From Bolinopsis microptera (lineage: Eukaryota; Ctenophora; Tentaculata; Lobata; Bolinopsidae), in the NCBI RefSeq assembly GCF_026151205.1, contig NC_087072.1:18834103-18894102 (forward strand): DNA of 60,000 bases, written 5' to 3'. How positions within the stretch are numbered: the stretch's first letter is position 1; each line of letters starts with the position of its first letter. Below, one piece after another: positions 1 through 13,747 of the stretch. The notes beneath the pieces were generated by a model. That model did not search any database. It was not told the origin of the DNA and saw only the letters and a program-made list of their open reading frames with translations. Both the position numbers and the translations under genes were made by a program.

Positions 1-386
1 AACTGGTTGCTATGCCTGTAATTAATTAACACATAACAGGCGTCGCGCGCGCAAAATAGACTCCTTTTATACACATAATTATAGGGGAGTGGTCTATATT
101 GCGAAGGAGCAGACTTTTGTCATCACCGTAGGACCGTCGGGCCACCTCATATATCCAAACCCGATTACTTATTCCCTACGATCTTTTTGCCTTCGGCAAG
201 AGCAGGGAAAAAAATTGTTTTATTGATGTCTACTTGTCAAACAGATGGCAAAATTACTGGTATGACACGAGTATTTTAGACGTTGCTCATTTTAACCCTT
301 TACTTTAAAAACAGCAATTAACCTGAAATTGTGTAAAGTTCAAACAATTTTTGAATGCTGAACTTTTTACATTCTTTAGAATAAGG
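1..386. other. Upstream flank of calaxin, no gene seen
   Basis: AT-rich sequence before the first calaxin codon. A short reading frame crosses the first exon but has no support of its own. I see no tRNA, snRNA or convincing core promoter here; the calaxin transcription start cannot be placed. Confidence 0.4.
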
Positions 387-3300
387 ATGGCCGGAATTTT
401 GGGCAGGAAAGTTCAACAAAAGTTGGCAGAAGCAATGTCAAAACGAAGTCATTGTAAGTATTTGATGATAAAATTAAGAATATATTACGGGCTTTTTAAC
501 CTCTACAAATATCATAATTCTGATTGCATTATAATAACTGACGGCTCCCACGCTTTGTTTGTTGTGGATAAATGCTCTGTAATATAATATTTCGGTGCAT
601 TCAATGGCTCACAAAGCGACAAAATAGCAATGATGCTGTACAGATGCCACCCAATTCGCTTCTAAGTGGCTCAAAATATTCTAAACGTTAAAAACACAAT
701 AATAAACGTTACCGATATAATTTATTTCCTCAGTCAGTAAAGGATGAAGTAGACACTTTGTTAGACATGTATGGAGCTATAACAGTTGGGGGTACCAGAC
801 TGGACAGAAACAAATTCAGGGATGTTCTTCATAACACCTTCGATATGACGGACGACATTCTAATGGACCGAGGTAAGATGACAATCTTTATTGTTTATAG
901 TTAAAGTCAGTGAATATCAAAGAAACCTGGGTAATTATAGTGGAGGACTTCACATAATTTCTGCTAGATACGCCTGGAACTCCGAAAATACTTACCTAAA
1001 CGTAAATTTCTGATCGTAGAATCAATTTAAAAGTGGTGCAATAATGATTGAAATGATTTTTGAATGTATTTCGATTGGCTGAAATTCTCCAAAAAAACCG
1101 CCAATTCTAAATCGGTGCACTATTGTTTATATATGCACTATGCAGTACAATCAAACTGGGGTTGTCGGGGGAACGGAAATAAGCCTGGTAAACTGGGGTT
1201 TTGATTTACATTTTACACTAATGTTTACCCGATCTTCTCATAAAGAAACTCCAGAAGGTACAAAATTCCTGTGTTCGATTCTTGTTTGGTTGAAAAGCTA
1301 TCAAAAAATGGGACAGTGTCACTCCATTCCTGAAAAAAGCCCATTTTCTTCCAATACGACAACGAATAGAGTATAAGATTGCTCTAACCGTGTTCAAATG
1401 CGTCAACAACATAGCGCCGGAGTATATCACCAAATGTATTGACATCAAGAGTCAACCTGTACGTGTACTAAGAACTGAAGAAGACTATTTCCTCCTAAAT
1501 GTTCCTCCTATTTCAAACTATAGTAAAACCGAGAGAAGTTTCAGCTACTGCAGACCCTCTGTTTGGAATCAGCTTCCTTATCAATTGAGAACACTAACTG
1601 ATATCGTCTTATTTAAAAAGAAACTAAAAACTCATCTCTTTGAAAACGTATTTGTATAAGTATCATGTATTACCTCTCTCATAAAATCCATACTTCATAA
1701 AAATAAGTTCTTATGTACATGTTACTCATGAGTCGCTTTAGATGGTTTGAACTGAATCTTTGTGTTTTGAGTTCTTTATGGCTATAAAGCGATGTATAAA
1801 TTCCTACTTATTATTATTATTATTATTAAATAAATATAAATTATCACTTTCGGGGGATCTGAGAAACAACTTTTTTCGGATCCTGGTATTTCGATTTCGA
1901 GGTTAGAATCTACTAAAGTACCTCCCATATATTGTTACAATAATACAAGGTGTGCACTGTGCAGTTAAATATCTGGAGTTGTTTAACTCCTCTATAAAGT
2001 GGTAATTGACGTTGTTTCAGTTTTCAGAGCGTTTGATAAAGACATGGACAGTAATCTAAGTCAAGAAGAGTGGGTTCTAGGACTTTCTGTCTTTCTGAGA
2101 GGAACCCTAGAGGAGAGGGTAGCATGTAAGTCTAATGAGAAAATCCAATCTATCCACCGACACAATTAATTTATATTTCCTAGCATTAAATTCTAAATCT
2201 TCGAATTTTTCGCCCCGTTAATTGTTACTGGTTACATAAGATTACGTTTCCTTTAGTTTTCTGACTGCAAATCGAGTCTAAAAATCTATCTTCTCCTACA
2301 TTTTTTGAGCAATCACCTTAAAACTTTCAGGATATGTTCTAGGACCATTTAGGAGATTCTGTTCTATCAGAATTTTAAGATAGGCCTTAGAACATTTTTA
2401 TTCGATTTTGAAAATCTTGGACCTCGTTTTTTGACGATTTTTCCAGGTCAGGTTCGAGAGAAATTTCATAAAGACCCCCCCCCCCCCTGCGCCCTTAAGA
2501 TTGATGTAGGAATTGTCATTTCATACAAAACGTCATGTAATTGATATATGCATAAATAATATACTTGCTAAAGAGTTTACTTTATCATGTGCTAAAAGAC
2601 GAAACAAATTTTATTTTGACAAAGACCAGAACAAATGTGTTGCGGCTTTCCATCTGTTGCAACTTTACAAGTATGCTGTCTTATGCTTGTTTTCCCCACA
2701 GACTGTTTCAATGTGTACGACATGAACAACGATGGTTATATCTCAAGAGAAGAAATGTTCCAGATGCTTAAAAACTCCATGGTTAAGGTTAGATACGTTT
2801 TATAAATAGAACATTACAGATTGCTACTCTGTAAAGGAAATATTCGGGTAAAAAGTGGAATGCATGATTTGGGTATTAGGCATGATTTTATTACATACAG
2901 CAACAAGGATTGCCCGACACAATTTCCTTTAATTGTTTCAATTGAATTTATTTTTGCAGCAAACAACCGAGGAAGATCCAGATGAGGGAATCAAAGATAT
3001 TGTGGAACTTGTCCTCAAGAAAATGGTAATTATTCACCCGTTTTATATTAATTGGGCAACGTTTCTCTTTTCGGACCATTTTTAAACAAATTTTAATTAC
3101 ATGTTTTTGATGATATATTATGGGCTTATTTGTTATCTTAGGATCACGATCACGACAACCGATTGTCAATGGACGACTTCATGAAAAGTGTAAAAGAAGA
3201 AGATCTTCTATTGGAAGCATTCGGTCCATGTCTCCCAGACACAAAGGTTTTTAAAAGTTTTTAAAAACCCAACGATTAGTTTTTAAACCTCTACAACCTT

Positions 3301-3467
3301 CATCCGTCCTCAAGTTCAAATTTAGAGGTGTTGAAACCTTCAAAATTTAACCACTAATTTTGCATATGGCCAGAAGATAATGTTGTTCATTTCAGTACCG
3401 AGAAAAGTTCCTGGCAGATTTGGAATCAGGAAATGTTTGTCTTGATATCTCGCAAGCTAAAAGTTGA
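387..3467 (+). CDS. CALAXIN (EFCAB1): Calaxin (EF-hand calcium-binding protein 1), complete, 7 exons
   Basis: Calaxin is the calcium sensor of the axonemal outer dynein arm and adjusts dynein activity during ciliary and flagellar beating. Exons: 387-453, 738-872, 2021-2125, 2702-2787, 2960-3025, 3142-3246, 3396-3467. All introns are GT-AG, phases agree, and the product is 211 residues, the length of vertebrate calaxin. EF-hand loops are at residues 73-84 ([12 protein letters not shown]), 109-120 ([12 protein letters not shown]) and 154-165 ([12 protein letters not shown]; Asp at loop position 12 instead of Glu). The family signatures [10 protein letters not shown] and [12 protein letters not shown] are present, which makes the assignment firm. 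The start at 387 is the first ATG giving a family-length N-terminus; the first 22 residues are poorly conserved. The intron 873-2020 carries a LINE fragment and the intron 2126-2701 a poly-C tract. No damage is seen, so the gene should be functional. Confidence 0.95.
1300..1842 (+). mobile_element. 5'-truncated CR1/L2-type LINE with 3' microsatellite tail
   Basis: A frame open from about 1306 to 1659 reads as the C-terminal part of a LINE reverse transcriptase. Diagnostic pieces are [45 protein letters not shown] and [11 protein letters not shown], followed by a stop. After a 3' UTR of about 150 bp with the typical phrase around GGCTATAAAGCGATG, it ends in a (TTA)n tract near 1808-1830. CR1/L2/Rex-like elements characteristically insert as 5'-truncated copies with 3' microsatellite tails. 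It lies within calaxin intron 2 in the sense orientation. It is dead: no endonuclease and no RT catalytic core. Confidence 0.85.
2473..2498. repeat. Poly-C tract joined to CTGCGCCCTTAA
   Basis: A run of about 14 C followed by CTGCGCCC and TTAA inside a calaxin intron. Reversed, it reads TTAA-GGGCGCAG-(G)n, matching the layout of element ends near 39131 and 40668 (TTAA, 6-7 bases, CAG or CAC, poly-G). It may be one terminus of a poly-G-ended DNA transposon; the partner end was not found. Confidence 0.4.
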
Positions 3468-4858
3468 AGTTGTGGACTAGTAGAAACGAAACAATTTTGG
3501 GAACAACTAAAAATCTGATCAAACAATAATTGTGATCATGCCCATTTTATTATTCATAAGATTTTATGAACACTTCGTCTTAACTCAATTTTTCATATTC
3601 AAAGATCCAATCGATATTTTCTCATCCACCAAGATAAAGATTGCAGCTCTAACGTATATTTTAAACATGCAGCTAATTCTCTGATGCAGACCTTACTTCG
3701 ATCAAATGAGCCGTGAAATGAGACGCACTCGGTCAAAACAATGTTGTATTCTTGTCGTGAAATTAATAATGATAATATAATTGTTTGATCGCTGCAACTG
3801 TGTGTTTAGCTTGTATAACGCTAGGTAAGTGCTACCCAATCAGATCATGTTCAGACCATATTTGGTTACGTACATACGTTTTGGTGAGTTTGGCAGGGCG
3901 TGCTCAGGTCAATTGCATCGAGTGCGTCCTCCTCCTCAGCATTGAGTTATCGTTTTTCGGAGTGTAGCCCGGAACAGGTGGTGTGTCTGGTTTCAGAAAA
4001 AATGGCTCTTGGGGTATGATCAGACGTTGATGTTTTCTTGAGTGTTTTCATATAGATTATAGAAGGTCTGACAACTTTTGAAGAAAGTGAATCTGGTTTC
4101 ATCTGAAGAAATCTAGTACATTTTTCGGACCAGTCACTCCGGTAAATTAGTCACTTTTAATTGCCCTTATAATAAAAACACCGAAATAAGAAAAATTATT
4201 GGAACTTGGAAGGCTGGAATGATACATCAATATATTTTTAGTGGAATAACATATTCATAGTCTCCTCTGATCAATAGTAGTCCATTATACAATACATCTC
4301 GCTGTAAGAAAGTACATGATGTCTCCGGGCAGTTTCATATTTGTTATTCACAGTTCATGGGTGAGCTGCAGTTGGTACTTCATAAATCGCAAGAATATTG
4401 TACGGAACACGCGGCGCCGAACGATCAATGTGTGATCTTAAATTGCAGCGTTACCAAGACAACGCGCAGCGCAATCTAAATTACGATCCAACCAAGATTG
4501 TCCAGTCTCGTTGTGGTACAGAGTACTGAGCTAGTAGCTAGATGTTTTGGTTAAGGTTGCTATAACTCCGTTAGAGCCATCTACAAGACGTGTTAATCAA
4601 ATTAAGTCACGTGACAGCCAGATCAGAGTGATTAATCATCATCCACCTTGCTATATCATAATTAATTGCCAAGCACTTAACGGGTGATACTCGTAAAATA
4701 TCTGTTCCATATAGGACCGTCAACGAGTCCAACTCGTAGGTTGTAAACCTACAACGAAGCACGCGCATTCTGCACAAATAATGCATTGCAACTAGGATCG
4801 TAATAGCGGTGGTACATTAGTCGTGAGGGACTTTCTAAATCATTTATTATTAAGCATA
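3468..4858. other. Intergenic, no gene recognised
   Basis: Between calaxin and the TA-flanked MITE. Only short, unsupported reading frames occur. No repeat family was recognised and no RNA gene was identified. Confidence 0.4.
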
Positions 4859-5446
4859 CCTTACAAGACATTTTTGTGGCGGACCAATTTGCGACGACCG
4901 AAATTTTGGCGGTCCGAAAATATGGCGAAATTGAACAAAAACCGTCACATTTCGGACGTCACAGAAAATAAGGGTATTTTTCATCATTTTGTTTTCTGAC
5001 ACAAAGCTAAAGGAAATTCAAACTTTTCTAAAAATCGGTAAAATCATGTTGAAACAAAATGAAACTTATAAATCGATTTCTTCATCTTCCTCTAAGGGGT
5101 CCGGCTCGACTCTTTCAGTTTCACTTATTGAGTTTGGTATTAAATTGTTTATCTTGACTTAGTCTCTTATAAGACGTTTATGTTAGCACATAAATGTAAT
5201 TTATTGTAAATTTAAAACGTATTACTTGACATTAAATTCATCATGGAATATTGTGTTTATTTGTCCCACCATCATATCACTAACTTTTCAAGAACAAAAT
5301 GAATCGATGAAGCCACAATTATTGGAATAAGCTAAAAATAATGCGACGGATTCTATTACGACGACCGAAATTTTGGTGGTCCGAAAATATGGCGAAATTT
5401 CGGGAAAACCGTCGCATTTCGTACGTTATAAAAATGTCTTGTAAGG
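4859..5446. mobile_element. TA-flanked MITE with CCTTACAAGACATTTTT termini
   Basis: The termini CCTTACAAGACATTTTT (4859-4875) and its reverse complement (ending 5446) bound a 588-bp unit flanked by TA on both sides, as expected of Tc1/mariner-type insertions. Inside, an approximately 40-bp phrase (GACGACCGAAATTTTGG and onwards) occurs twice in the same orientation, near 4894 and 5358. There is no coding sequence, so it is non-autonomous. The outer CCTTAC is shared with the 1-kb element at 16130-17163, suggesting one transposase family. Confidence 0.8.
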
Positions 5447-6327
5447 TAGACACACGAGAAGTGATAAATAACTCAATGTTATAGGCCCGTTCTGATTTCA
5501 AAACTCAACTGTAGTGTGGGAAGATCCTAGTATAATTATAGGTTAAATGTCATTGATGTAATGTAACATTTGTGCGGATAGGAAGGGAAATTTAAACATT
5601 AGGAAGTTGAAAGAATGCCACAAGTAAAGTTTGATAATAAAGTAGCTTTTTGAGAGTGTTGGAGTACGTATGATGCGTGACCAAGCTAAGGTGCTAATGC
5701 TTATTAGTAGGTCAAAAGCTATTGTCACTCAAACCTCAAATAGAGGGAATTTGGAAAACTTTGTAGTGAAAAGTAGTAATATTTCAGATTTCCGAAAGGG
5801 GCTAAAATTGCTGTAGCTGTAAATAATTTCTGCGAATTGTGAAAACAAATAGAAACAAATTTCTAATTTTATTCCACAAAAGTAACCCTAGATGTTTCGA
5901 TATGACAAACAGTAACATGAAGGGATAAAAATATTATATCCGATTTAAAAATCCTGGCTTGCCAAGAAAAAGACAAACCATGCCAACAGAAATAAAGTTT
6001 ATCACACTCTGTTAAAAGGTATTGTAAACGAAAGTGGGACTAGGGATAATTATGAATTGATGATTTTCATCAAAATTATGAAAATTATTTGCAACTTTCA
6101 TCGTATTTTATCACCGTATGCTGAGCAGTGAGCAAAATGTAAATTGCTATAAATTGCTATTATACGCTTGACTCAAGTCTAATTTTCTCAATCTCAGCTG
6201 AAACAAAGACACAAGGAGTATAAAAGTGTCTCTCACTTAATATCGTTAAAGCGTGAACAAAAACCAGCAATTTCACAGCACACTAGTAAATAAATTATAC
6301 ACTGTCTAGCAGTTTTTCTTGTAAAGT
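5447..6327. other. Intergenic / 3' flank of SENP gene, nothing recognised
   Basis: AT-rich sequence downstream of the minus-strand SENP stop codon. It must hold the SENP 3' UTR, but no polyadenylation signal close to the stop stands out. Confidence 0.35.
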
Positions 6328-9300
6328 TTATAAAAGAGTCTTATTAACCATCTCCCATATCATTCGCCGTCTGAAGTAGGGCATGTCAGCCTGGGTGAAG
6401 TCGAAAGTTTTGTCCTGACTCACATACTCCGCATATTTGCACGTAAAAACTCCGCAGTCGCAGCCGTTCAACTGCTCTGGTATGTCCTGGAGAATAGCGT
6501 GCCGTTAATATTGGAGTTAGGTGTCACTTGGTTCATAGGGGAGCTTTAAGTTGAATTTCCGGCCAATGCAAATTAACAAGCTCACCAGACAACCCAAAGT
6601 TCAATTTTACCTTCTTAAAATAACGAGTTTCAAGAAGGAGTAACGAATTTAGGTGTTATATTACCTTCTCGATGGTCAGTTTCCAATTTTTGATATCTAG
6701 AGGGGATTTCTTCTTGGCTTGATGCTCAGCGGCAATATAGTCTCTGAAATAGGCAAGATTTAGATCATTTTATTAACTACATGAAATTAAGAGTAAAACT
6801 GTAGTTTAAATCAAAATTAGTACAGGTGAGCAACTGGAAATGAAAAAAGTTTCGTGATAGTTTTTAAAATTTAGGTTAGTATCAACTCCACTGAAAATAG
6901 ATCTGAGGAGTCACCAGTCCTAAATGAAACACCTTTTAACCATCCGAGCGAAGTAAATTTTTGCTAAAAGTGGAACAAGGTAGTAATCAAATTAGAAAAT
7001 CTGAAACGCCCAAAAATACCTAAGTTGCCAAAAATAACCGGGATCCAGCTCGCAGGCCCGTGCTCTAACTGTAGCTATTAGTTTTATTCTCTTGAAATTG
7101 GTCAATAAACGCAGAGTTAGGGGCGAAAATATTATGCCGTTGTGAGCAAATGCACTAAACTGACTGTGTCCCATGCAATCTGAGTCGGAGAAAACTTGTC
7201 CTAGTTTGTCAGAGAAGTCATCTCAGAATTGAGAGTCTGATATAAAAGCTAGTGAACCTCTCCTGGATCACCCGGTAGCTCTTGGTACAAATTGCCATCT
7301 ATTCGATATGGTACTCTAGCCTCGACCGACTTACCACCATGCCTATCACGTCATTCAAACCAACCGATCTCGTGCTGCAAACAAGCGTGTAGAACTTGAG
7401 CCGCGCGCAATAAATGCTGTGCAATTACGCGCTTCGCACCGGGAATTTCTACAATTTCGCTAGTCGTTGGGTGATAATGCAATATTGTCCCATTAAGCGC
7501 GAAAACTGCCTCTATTGTTGCGGTGGAACACAGAAGTTGGCTTGCACAAGCCGGTATTCGGAAAACATACCTTAAAGCATTAGTGCATTGGTGGTTGTCC
7601 CCCAACAAGGAATCATAGTAGGTTATAGTTTTAGCTCTCATATCTATAGCTGCCAAACACCAATGCATTCCCAGATGTATAGGAATCATGATCAAATCCA
7701 CTGCGAACAAATCAACCTGTAAGAGAAGGAGGCGATCAGAGATCTTGCTAAAATCTCCACAATTTATAACAACTGAACCAGTTGGCAGTCATGAGTCATA
7801 TATCAATTCTGAATGTATCTATCTTGTCATGTGCATCGGCTAATACCTTTCGCGTCCAGCGCGCCAATCCCTGATGTCCGACTTTCAGAAGACGCGGGTA
7901 AAAGAATGTGTTGAAAATGTGAATTGTTGGGGCACATTTCTTGCTGCGGTCCATAAGCAGGTTGAAGTAGAAATTAATCACCTGAAATATTGTTTGTTTA
8001 TTGATTATGCTCGATAGGTACCGGCCACGAAAATTAACAACAATTTTAACAATTAACACCTCGAGTCTTAACCTATAGAACTCCATGGCCAATAGCAGGC
8101 TAAACAAGTTTACCTCATCATTTAGCCAGGTCATGTCTTTCAAAGTCTGGATATCTTTCCTCGCTAAAGTTATATTGAATCCCTCGACCAAAGTTTCGAG
8201 TTGAGGACCACCATACATCGCTTTCTCCACCTAAAAGTTGTATATTATAATAGGGAAGGATGGATTAGATAGATAACCGATCTCGTTCAACAATGTTGAT
8301 TGAACGATCGCCCGGTTACTTGTTCATATTGTCAAGCAGATGTTGTGTAGTCACTACAATCTGGCTATCTGACAAGTTGAAGCTAACCATTATAATAAAT
8401 CTACATGTTCGTTTGAGGGATATTGTAAAACTGTTTAAATTTTAAAATAGTTAATTCTATCGTGTAGAATTATAAACATTTATAGATGAATTTTAAATAT
8501 ACCTCATCTGCCATTTGAAGAGTTAGTTGAGGGAAGGAGTCAATCTCATCACCAATGGCTTCATCCTCGGAAACTTCCTCAATTATTGATTTGTCTACCA
8601 ATTTCTCAAATGATTCTTGGTGTTGTTTACTCTGAAATGAAAGGTTACAGTTAGATTCTACAACTCAACTAATCCTCGGCTGATGAATTTAAATTCATTA
8701 ACTGTGAAAACTTTGTTATTTCATTTATAATGCACACAAGACGCACTAAATCCATTCTTCCGGATGTAACTTGGTACCACAATTAAAAATGTGGCCAAGA
8801 GCCAAGTAAAATTTAGGGCTTACAATTAGCTTAGTTTCATCCAAGCTTTTCTTTGTTTCTTGAATCTGCCTATCAGTTTCAGAAACATTTTCAGTGAGTA
8901 TCTTGTGCCTGGAAGAAATTAGTTCAATTAGTTCTATTATCATGATGATTAATTATATGATGATAATTTCTTGACTAAATAAGTTAACTTAGTTCAATCT
9001 AGGCTTAATTCTTACTGTCATTTATTATATCTGGATTTAGCGACTGAAATTAAACTTAATACAAAATTACACAGTTAGGTTGAGGTTATATTAGATTATT
9101 AACTCTAACTTAATTACACTTAATGTGGTGCTAGGGTCGTAAAAAACGGTCAATGACAATAGAGGCAAAACGTATGTCCATCTCGTACGCGTTACGATAA
9201 TACTTTAATGTAATTGTTACAAGGCAAAACACGCTATGCAAGCCCACTAGGACAGTCTATAGTACTACATACAGTCAACAGTAAATTTACCAAGGACTGG

Positions 9301-12052
9301 GAACTTACCAGTTTTGAAGCCACTGGTTGTCAAATGGGTTAGTCCAGCTTGACTTCTTGGAGGTCTCCTTTATCATTCTCTTGTTCTGATACACAGGGCC
9401 TGGACGATATTTACATAATTAGTAAAATCATTAATCAGGAAAACAGCGAGAACCAATAAACGGGAAAATACGTTAACAAAATAAAGTATAAACGCTATTG
9501 AAGAAACACAGAAAACACAAAACAAGGCACAAGCCCCGCCTAACTCTCACCTGAAGCTTCACTCCCACTGCCAGTGCCACTGTCGGAAGAGGGCGGCGAC
9601 ATACTGGTGATTACATGTCGGGGCGGCGGCGGCGCTGGCGTGCTGGTCAGATACCTTCCTCCAACCTTCCCTGGGGTGTCTGTCAGGGGGCTAGTCATGT
9701 TAGCATGTCCTAGTGTGGAGTGGAGTGAGGAGTTTGTGGTGTACTTGTGCAGCAGCTGACGGTACTTCTCTCTCTGAAACGGAGTATTTCAGGGGACTAC
9801 TACTAGGGGGGCCAACGCCCCAAAAAGCCCCGATTTCTAGGGCCCTTTTTGGATTTTCGATATGTGTAGGGCCTTTTGGGGCCCTAGAATTAACTTCAAT
9901 TTCATCAAGTTTGATATATGCTAAGTGCTTTAATGATATTATCTGACTACTTGCATAGTACTTTTATGTTTATTTGAGTGTATTTACATGGAGATTATGG
10001 TCCATAAACACTATCAAATAGTGGTCAGGGTCAAAAGGCCCCAAAAAGCCCCGATTTCTAGGGCCCTTTTCGGATTTTCGATATGTGTGGGCCTTTTGGG
10101 GCGTTGGCCCCCTTACTACTAACACTACTACTACACTACTACTGCAAATCATAGTACATTCTAGGTAGTTAAAAGATGCAGTAAGTAAGTTACAACTTTC
10201 ACGAACAATTGAAACGATACAAATTATTTGGCTAACGAATCGTTAGGTGCAAAATAATACTGATTAAAATCTATCATATAACCTCTTGCTCCTTCATAAA
10301 ATAAACTTCATTGGATCTAATCAACTGACTGAAGTTACGGAATTTATAAATTTAAAAAAAACTAGTTCATAACGTCTATTGTTCTGATCCAAGTTTTAGA
10401 ATATTCCCCCGAGATAATTTGACCTTTAACAGGAATTGCTCGCTGTATCGACTTTTGTGAACATCTGTTAAAGATCGAATTATCGCGCAGACCATTTTTA
10501 AACTTAGATAATTTTGATAATAACAATAGAAGTTATAAACTGGTTTAAATCTGTGAAAAGAAATTATTAATTTAGTAGGTTTTATCACGTGTCAAATTAT
10601 TAGACCGAAAGAAGAATATTCCAAGAAGAATATTCCAGCAGTTTTTGTTTAGCAACAAATGGACCGTAGTTAATCATCATTTGCCAACTAATTTCGATTT
10701 TTTACATTATTTGTTGTTATAAAAATGCTCATGCTTGTCAGCTATACACTATTGAGAAAAAAAAACTCATCAGGGACATAGCTTTCAACAAAGAAGCACA
10801 GGTGCGAAAATTGTTACTCTTCCCAATAAATTTGCGCCATTTTTGGATGGCGATTGCATTGACGAAACTGGTGAAAATCGAGATTTTTTGAATATTATTG
10901 ACAAGAAACTTCTACTATGGAAAAAACTAAAACTAACCTGCTCCAACTGGATAACATCACGAATGGTGGACTTGCTGATGACATGTTTACGAAGCGCGAG
11001 GCGCTGTTCTGATACTGACAGAGGTTGTGGGGTGGTTTGCACGGACTGAGTTGAAGTGGACACTGTTCTCGGTGGGGCGGCGGTGTTCTCTGATTCTGGT
11101 GCTGCTCGGCTATCCGAGCTGGTGGGTTCTTCTGATGTGGTTGCAGCTGCTGTCTGCAATGGTGGAATGTTTATTAAAAACATTTAATTAAATCTATGAA
11201 TCAATTTAATCAAATACAGTATGTTCGACGTTTGTAGACAGCTAATTTAAGAATAGACAAATTATTTCAGAGACTAAATTAAGGAGACATGATACATGCA
11301 ACAAGATATCACGAACTAAGAGTAACAGAAATAGAATGGAACGTTGAACATTACCTGTGGGATTGGTGCTAAAGGGGCAGCCATCAACCGTTTTGTTATG
11401 GATAAAACTGTTGTGATGGGGGCTGTGATAATGCTATACGCTGAAAGGTGGAAATCTTTAATATAATCAACTTGATACGTTTGTGTGCTCATCGGTAGAA
11501 TCTAACTAGTAGAATTACAACCCAAAGCAATGGTAAAAGTAACAAAATTTGGTTGCTAATTTCTAATTGATAGTAAAACTTTCGACGGCAAAACTTTCGA
11601 ACAGTTATTTCCTACCAAGGAGCAATCTGGGTTACTTGTTCTAAAGCTCTATTAAACTTTTGTACAGATTAGTAACGAGGTTATTACAGAAATCATTCAG
11701 TTGGACACTTACCATAATCAAGTTTTAATCGTTTTTGGGGCGTTTGTGTTGAGCTCACAATTTCTTCTGGGTCTTCGCTGTAAAGAAAGGAAGTAAGTTA
11801 ATAGTGACAGAAAGACAAGCAAACAGGGAAAATGTAATCAAGATATATCCGTAGTCTCTAATTTTTCCAGACAAAATTATGTTTGTAAACAACTAGGTCC
11901 AAAAATAGGACTAAATAATTACATCAAATATAATTACCTATCTGATTAAATATGATATTGTAAAATTAGGAAAAGATTCTATACCTGACAGACTCAGTTC
12001 TCCGCCTTTTCAAAGTACTGAGAAAATTAAGGCGATTACTTAGGAATTGCAT
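6328..12052 (-). CDS. SENP: Sentrin/SUMO-specific protease, SENP1/2 type (ULP1, peptidase C48), complete, 13 exons
   Basis: Cysteine protease that matures SUMO and removes it from conjugates, acting mainly in the nucleus. Exons in transcription order: 12052-11985, 11777-11713, 11440-11355, 11153-10938, 9773-9551, 9399-9309, 8908-8824, 8631-8503, 8230-8114, 7981-7847, 7716-7571, 6743-6665, 6486-6328. The total is 1599 nt (532 residues plus stop) with every phase matching. The C48 domain fills the C-terminal third: RKDIQTL and WLNDE, VINFY, FNTFF, RWTRK, then His423 (HLGMHW), Asp440 (TYYDSLLG), Gln485 and Cys491 (QLNGCDCG). His-Asp spacing (17) equals SENP1. The protein ends KTLL. The N-terminal half is Ser/Thr/Pro-rich and low in complexity, with basic stretches (LKRRR, PQKRLKL) that could be nuclear signals. 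A second Met in exon 3 is a less likely start. An intron holds a MITE at 9807-10112. The gene looks intact. Vertebrate SENP1 and SENP2 are about equally similar. Confidence 0.93.
9807..10112. mobile_element. MITE with GGGGGCCAACGCCCC terminal inverted repeats
   Basis: The ends GGGGGCCAACGCCCCAAAA (9807-9825) and its reverse complement (10094-10112) form a 19-bp perfect terminal inverted repeat around 306 bp. Just inside, an approximately 55-bp block (AAAAAGCCCCGATTTCTAGG onwards) appears twice in direct orientation, near 9824 and 10041. The flanks are ACTACTA-like simple sequence, so the target duplication is obscured. It is non-coding and lies in a SENP intron. Confidence 0.75.
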
Positions 12053-13657
12053 CTTATCTCCATTGAGACATGACCGTAGGAGTTAAACTCTGTGAACTTC
12101 ACATGTTTGTAGTTTCATGCTAGCTAAATGGTTTGTGATATATTAGAAATAAAGATAAAGGGAGCTTAACTTCAAGATACGATCTCGTTGAATCTCGAAG
12201 TTCAATTAGCTACCATAATTTAACTGATATATTCTAGAAGTACCAACAAAATGGGTTTGTGCAGTCAAACAGATATAAAGATTTTTACCTTACTACTGCA
12301 TTCTATATCGAAAGTAACATCCAGGTATGGGTTGTGAAATTTGGATACATTAAACCTGTTTACATTACCAGGATATATTTAATTTAATTTCTGCATATTA
12401 TATATATTTTATTCTGCAAAAAAGAAGGCTATATATACTATGTCTCACTGAAGCTTTGCCATTTTAGAGGTACTGTGGAAACCTGCACCCTTTAAAGAAA
12501 TATGATGGATAACAATTTTACTGTTAGTTTTCCTGCACTAGATGCAAGGAACGATACTGGTAAGAGTTACCTTCATCAAGATCAGGTGCTGGAAATTGGG
12601 AAAAGGTCATTTAAACCTTTTGCTCCATTGATTACAGGAGGCTCAGGACCAAGCTTCACCAAGGCCAAGGTAGCAGCCAACATTTCAGAAAAAACGAGGG
12701 GTGCAGAATGCTTGTGTAATTGGCATTATGAAAACTAGACTGTTTTTCTCTACTTAAGAGTGTCCCCTGCTTAATTAATGCAGGTGTTCTGTGCTGATTG
12801 GGTTCATATTTGGCTCTAACAGAGCTGCTGACTAGCTAGCATGCAGCTGAGTACCAGGCACCCACTCATTTTGTGAGGTGAACAGCTGATCCCAGGAGCT
12901 GACTAGATCCTGCAGCTGTTGACAGAGTGGATCACATGATCACATCGCAGCTCCTGAATGAGTTGAACCTTGACATTTTGGGTCGATTAAGTTTTAGATT
13001 TTGAACACAATGCACTCATTTTAAACAGGAAAATGTGCCTGCCTAAATGTCTTAAGTTTAGGATGGTGAAGTCCTTCACATAGGAACTTAATGGACACGA
13101 GAGTCTTTCATTTAAATGCCCCATTACATTAAAAAAGATCACAGAATGCACTGTACCAAAAAAAAAGCAAAAAAGAAGAAAAACCAGTACATGAACAGAG
13201 TGCTACAATAATTGGAGAACTAAGTAGGAGTCTAAGCAGTAAGCACTAAGCATCACGATAGAAGAGTAACCTAGAAGAACAAGGAAGTGTATTTTGTATA
13301 AACATAGTTTGAATTAGTAATATATTTTAGGAAGTAAAGACTTTTAGTTCAGGTATTATTTAGTGATATTTTAGTGTAGTAGTTTTAGATAGTAGTTAGT
13401 TAGTAGTTAGTTTATAGTGGGAATCGGGTACAGGGTCTAGGGAGGTTAGTGAGAGTCAGTTGAGTGTTTTATATTCTAGTGTTAATTTTATTAACACAAA
13501 CCATTTCAGTTTAATTGATTATAATTCCGTGTTTTATTTTGTATTTTAATATCCACAATATTAGTGTATTGATAGGTATTGAATAGGTCAAGTAAGGAGC
13601 AGGAACAAACCATTGAGGAAAAGTAAAGTAAAGTAAAGAAAAAAAAAGAACACAAAG
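12053..13657. other. SENP upstream flank; one unexplained 78-codon frame
   Basis: An open frame at 12502-12738 (+, 78 codons, starting MMDNNFTVSF) matches no family I recognise and is not bounded by clear splice signals. The stretch 13200-13650 runs into the degraded retroelement and may include its leader. No LTR pair could be matched. The SENP promoter should lie near 12053-12300; no clear core element is visible. Confidence 0.3.
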
Positions 13658-13747
13658 ATGGGTAGCGAGCGTATACCAGTGTTAAACGATGCCACGGACT
13701 ATGGACGTTGGAAGAAGGAAGTCAATATATGGCTCCTCGGAACACAG

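Noticed and set aside
7796-8230. Continuous 144-codon frame across two SENP exons
   Set aside because: The middle part is an intron that happens to stay open; splice sites at 8114 and 7981 restore the family sequence.
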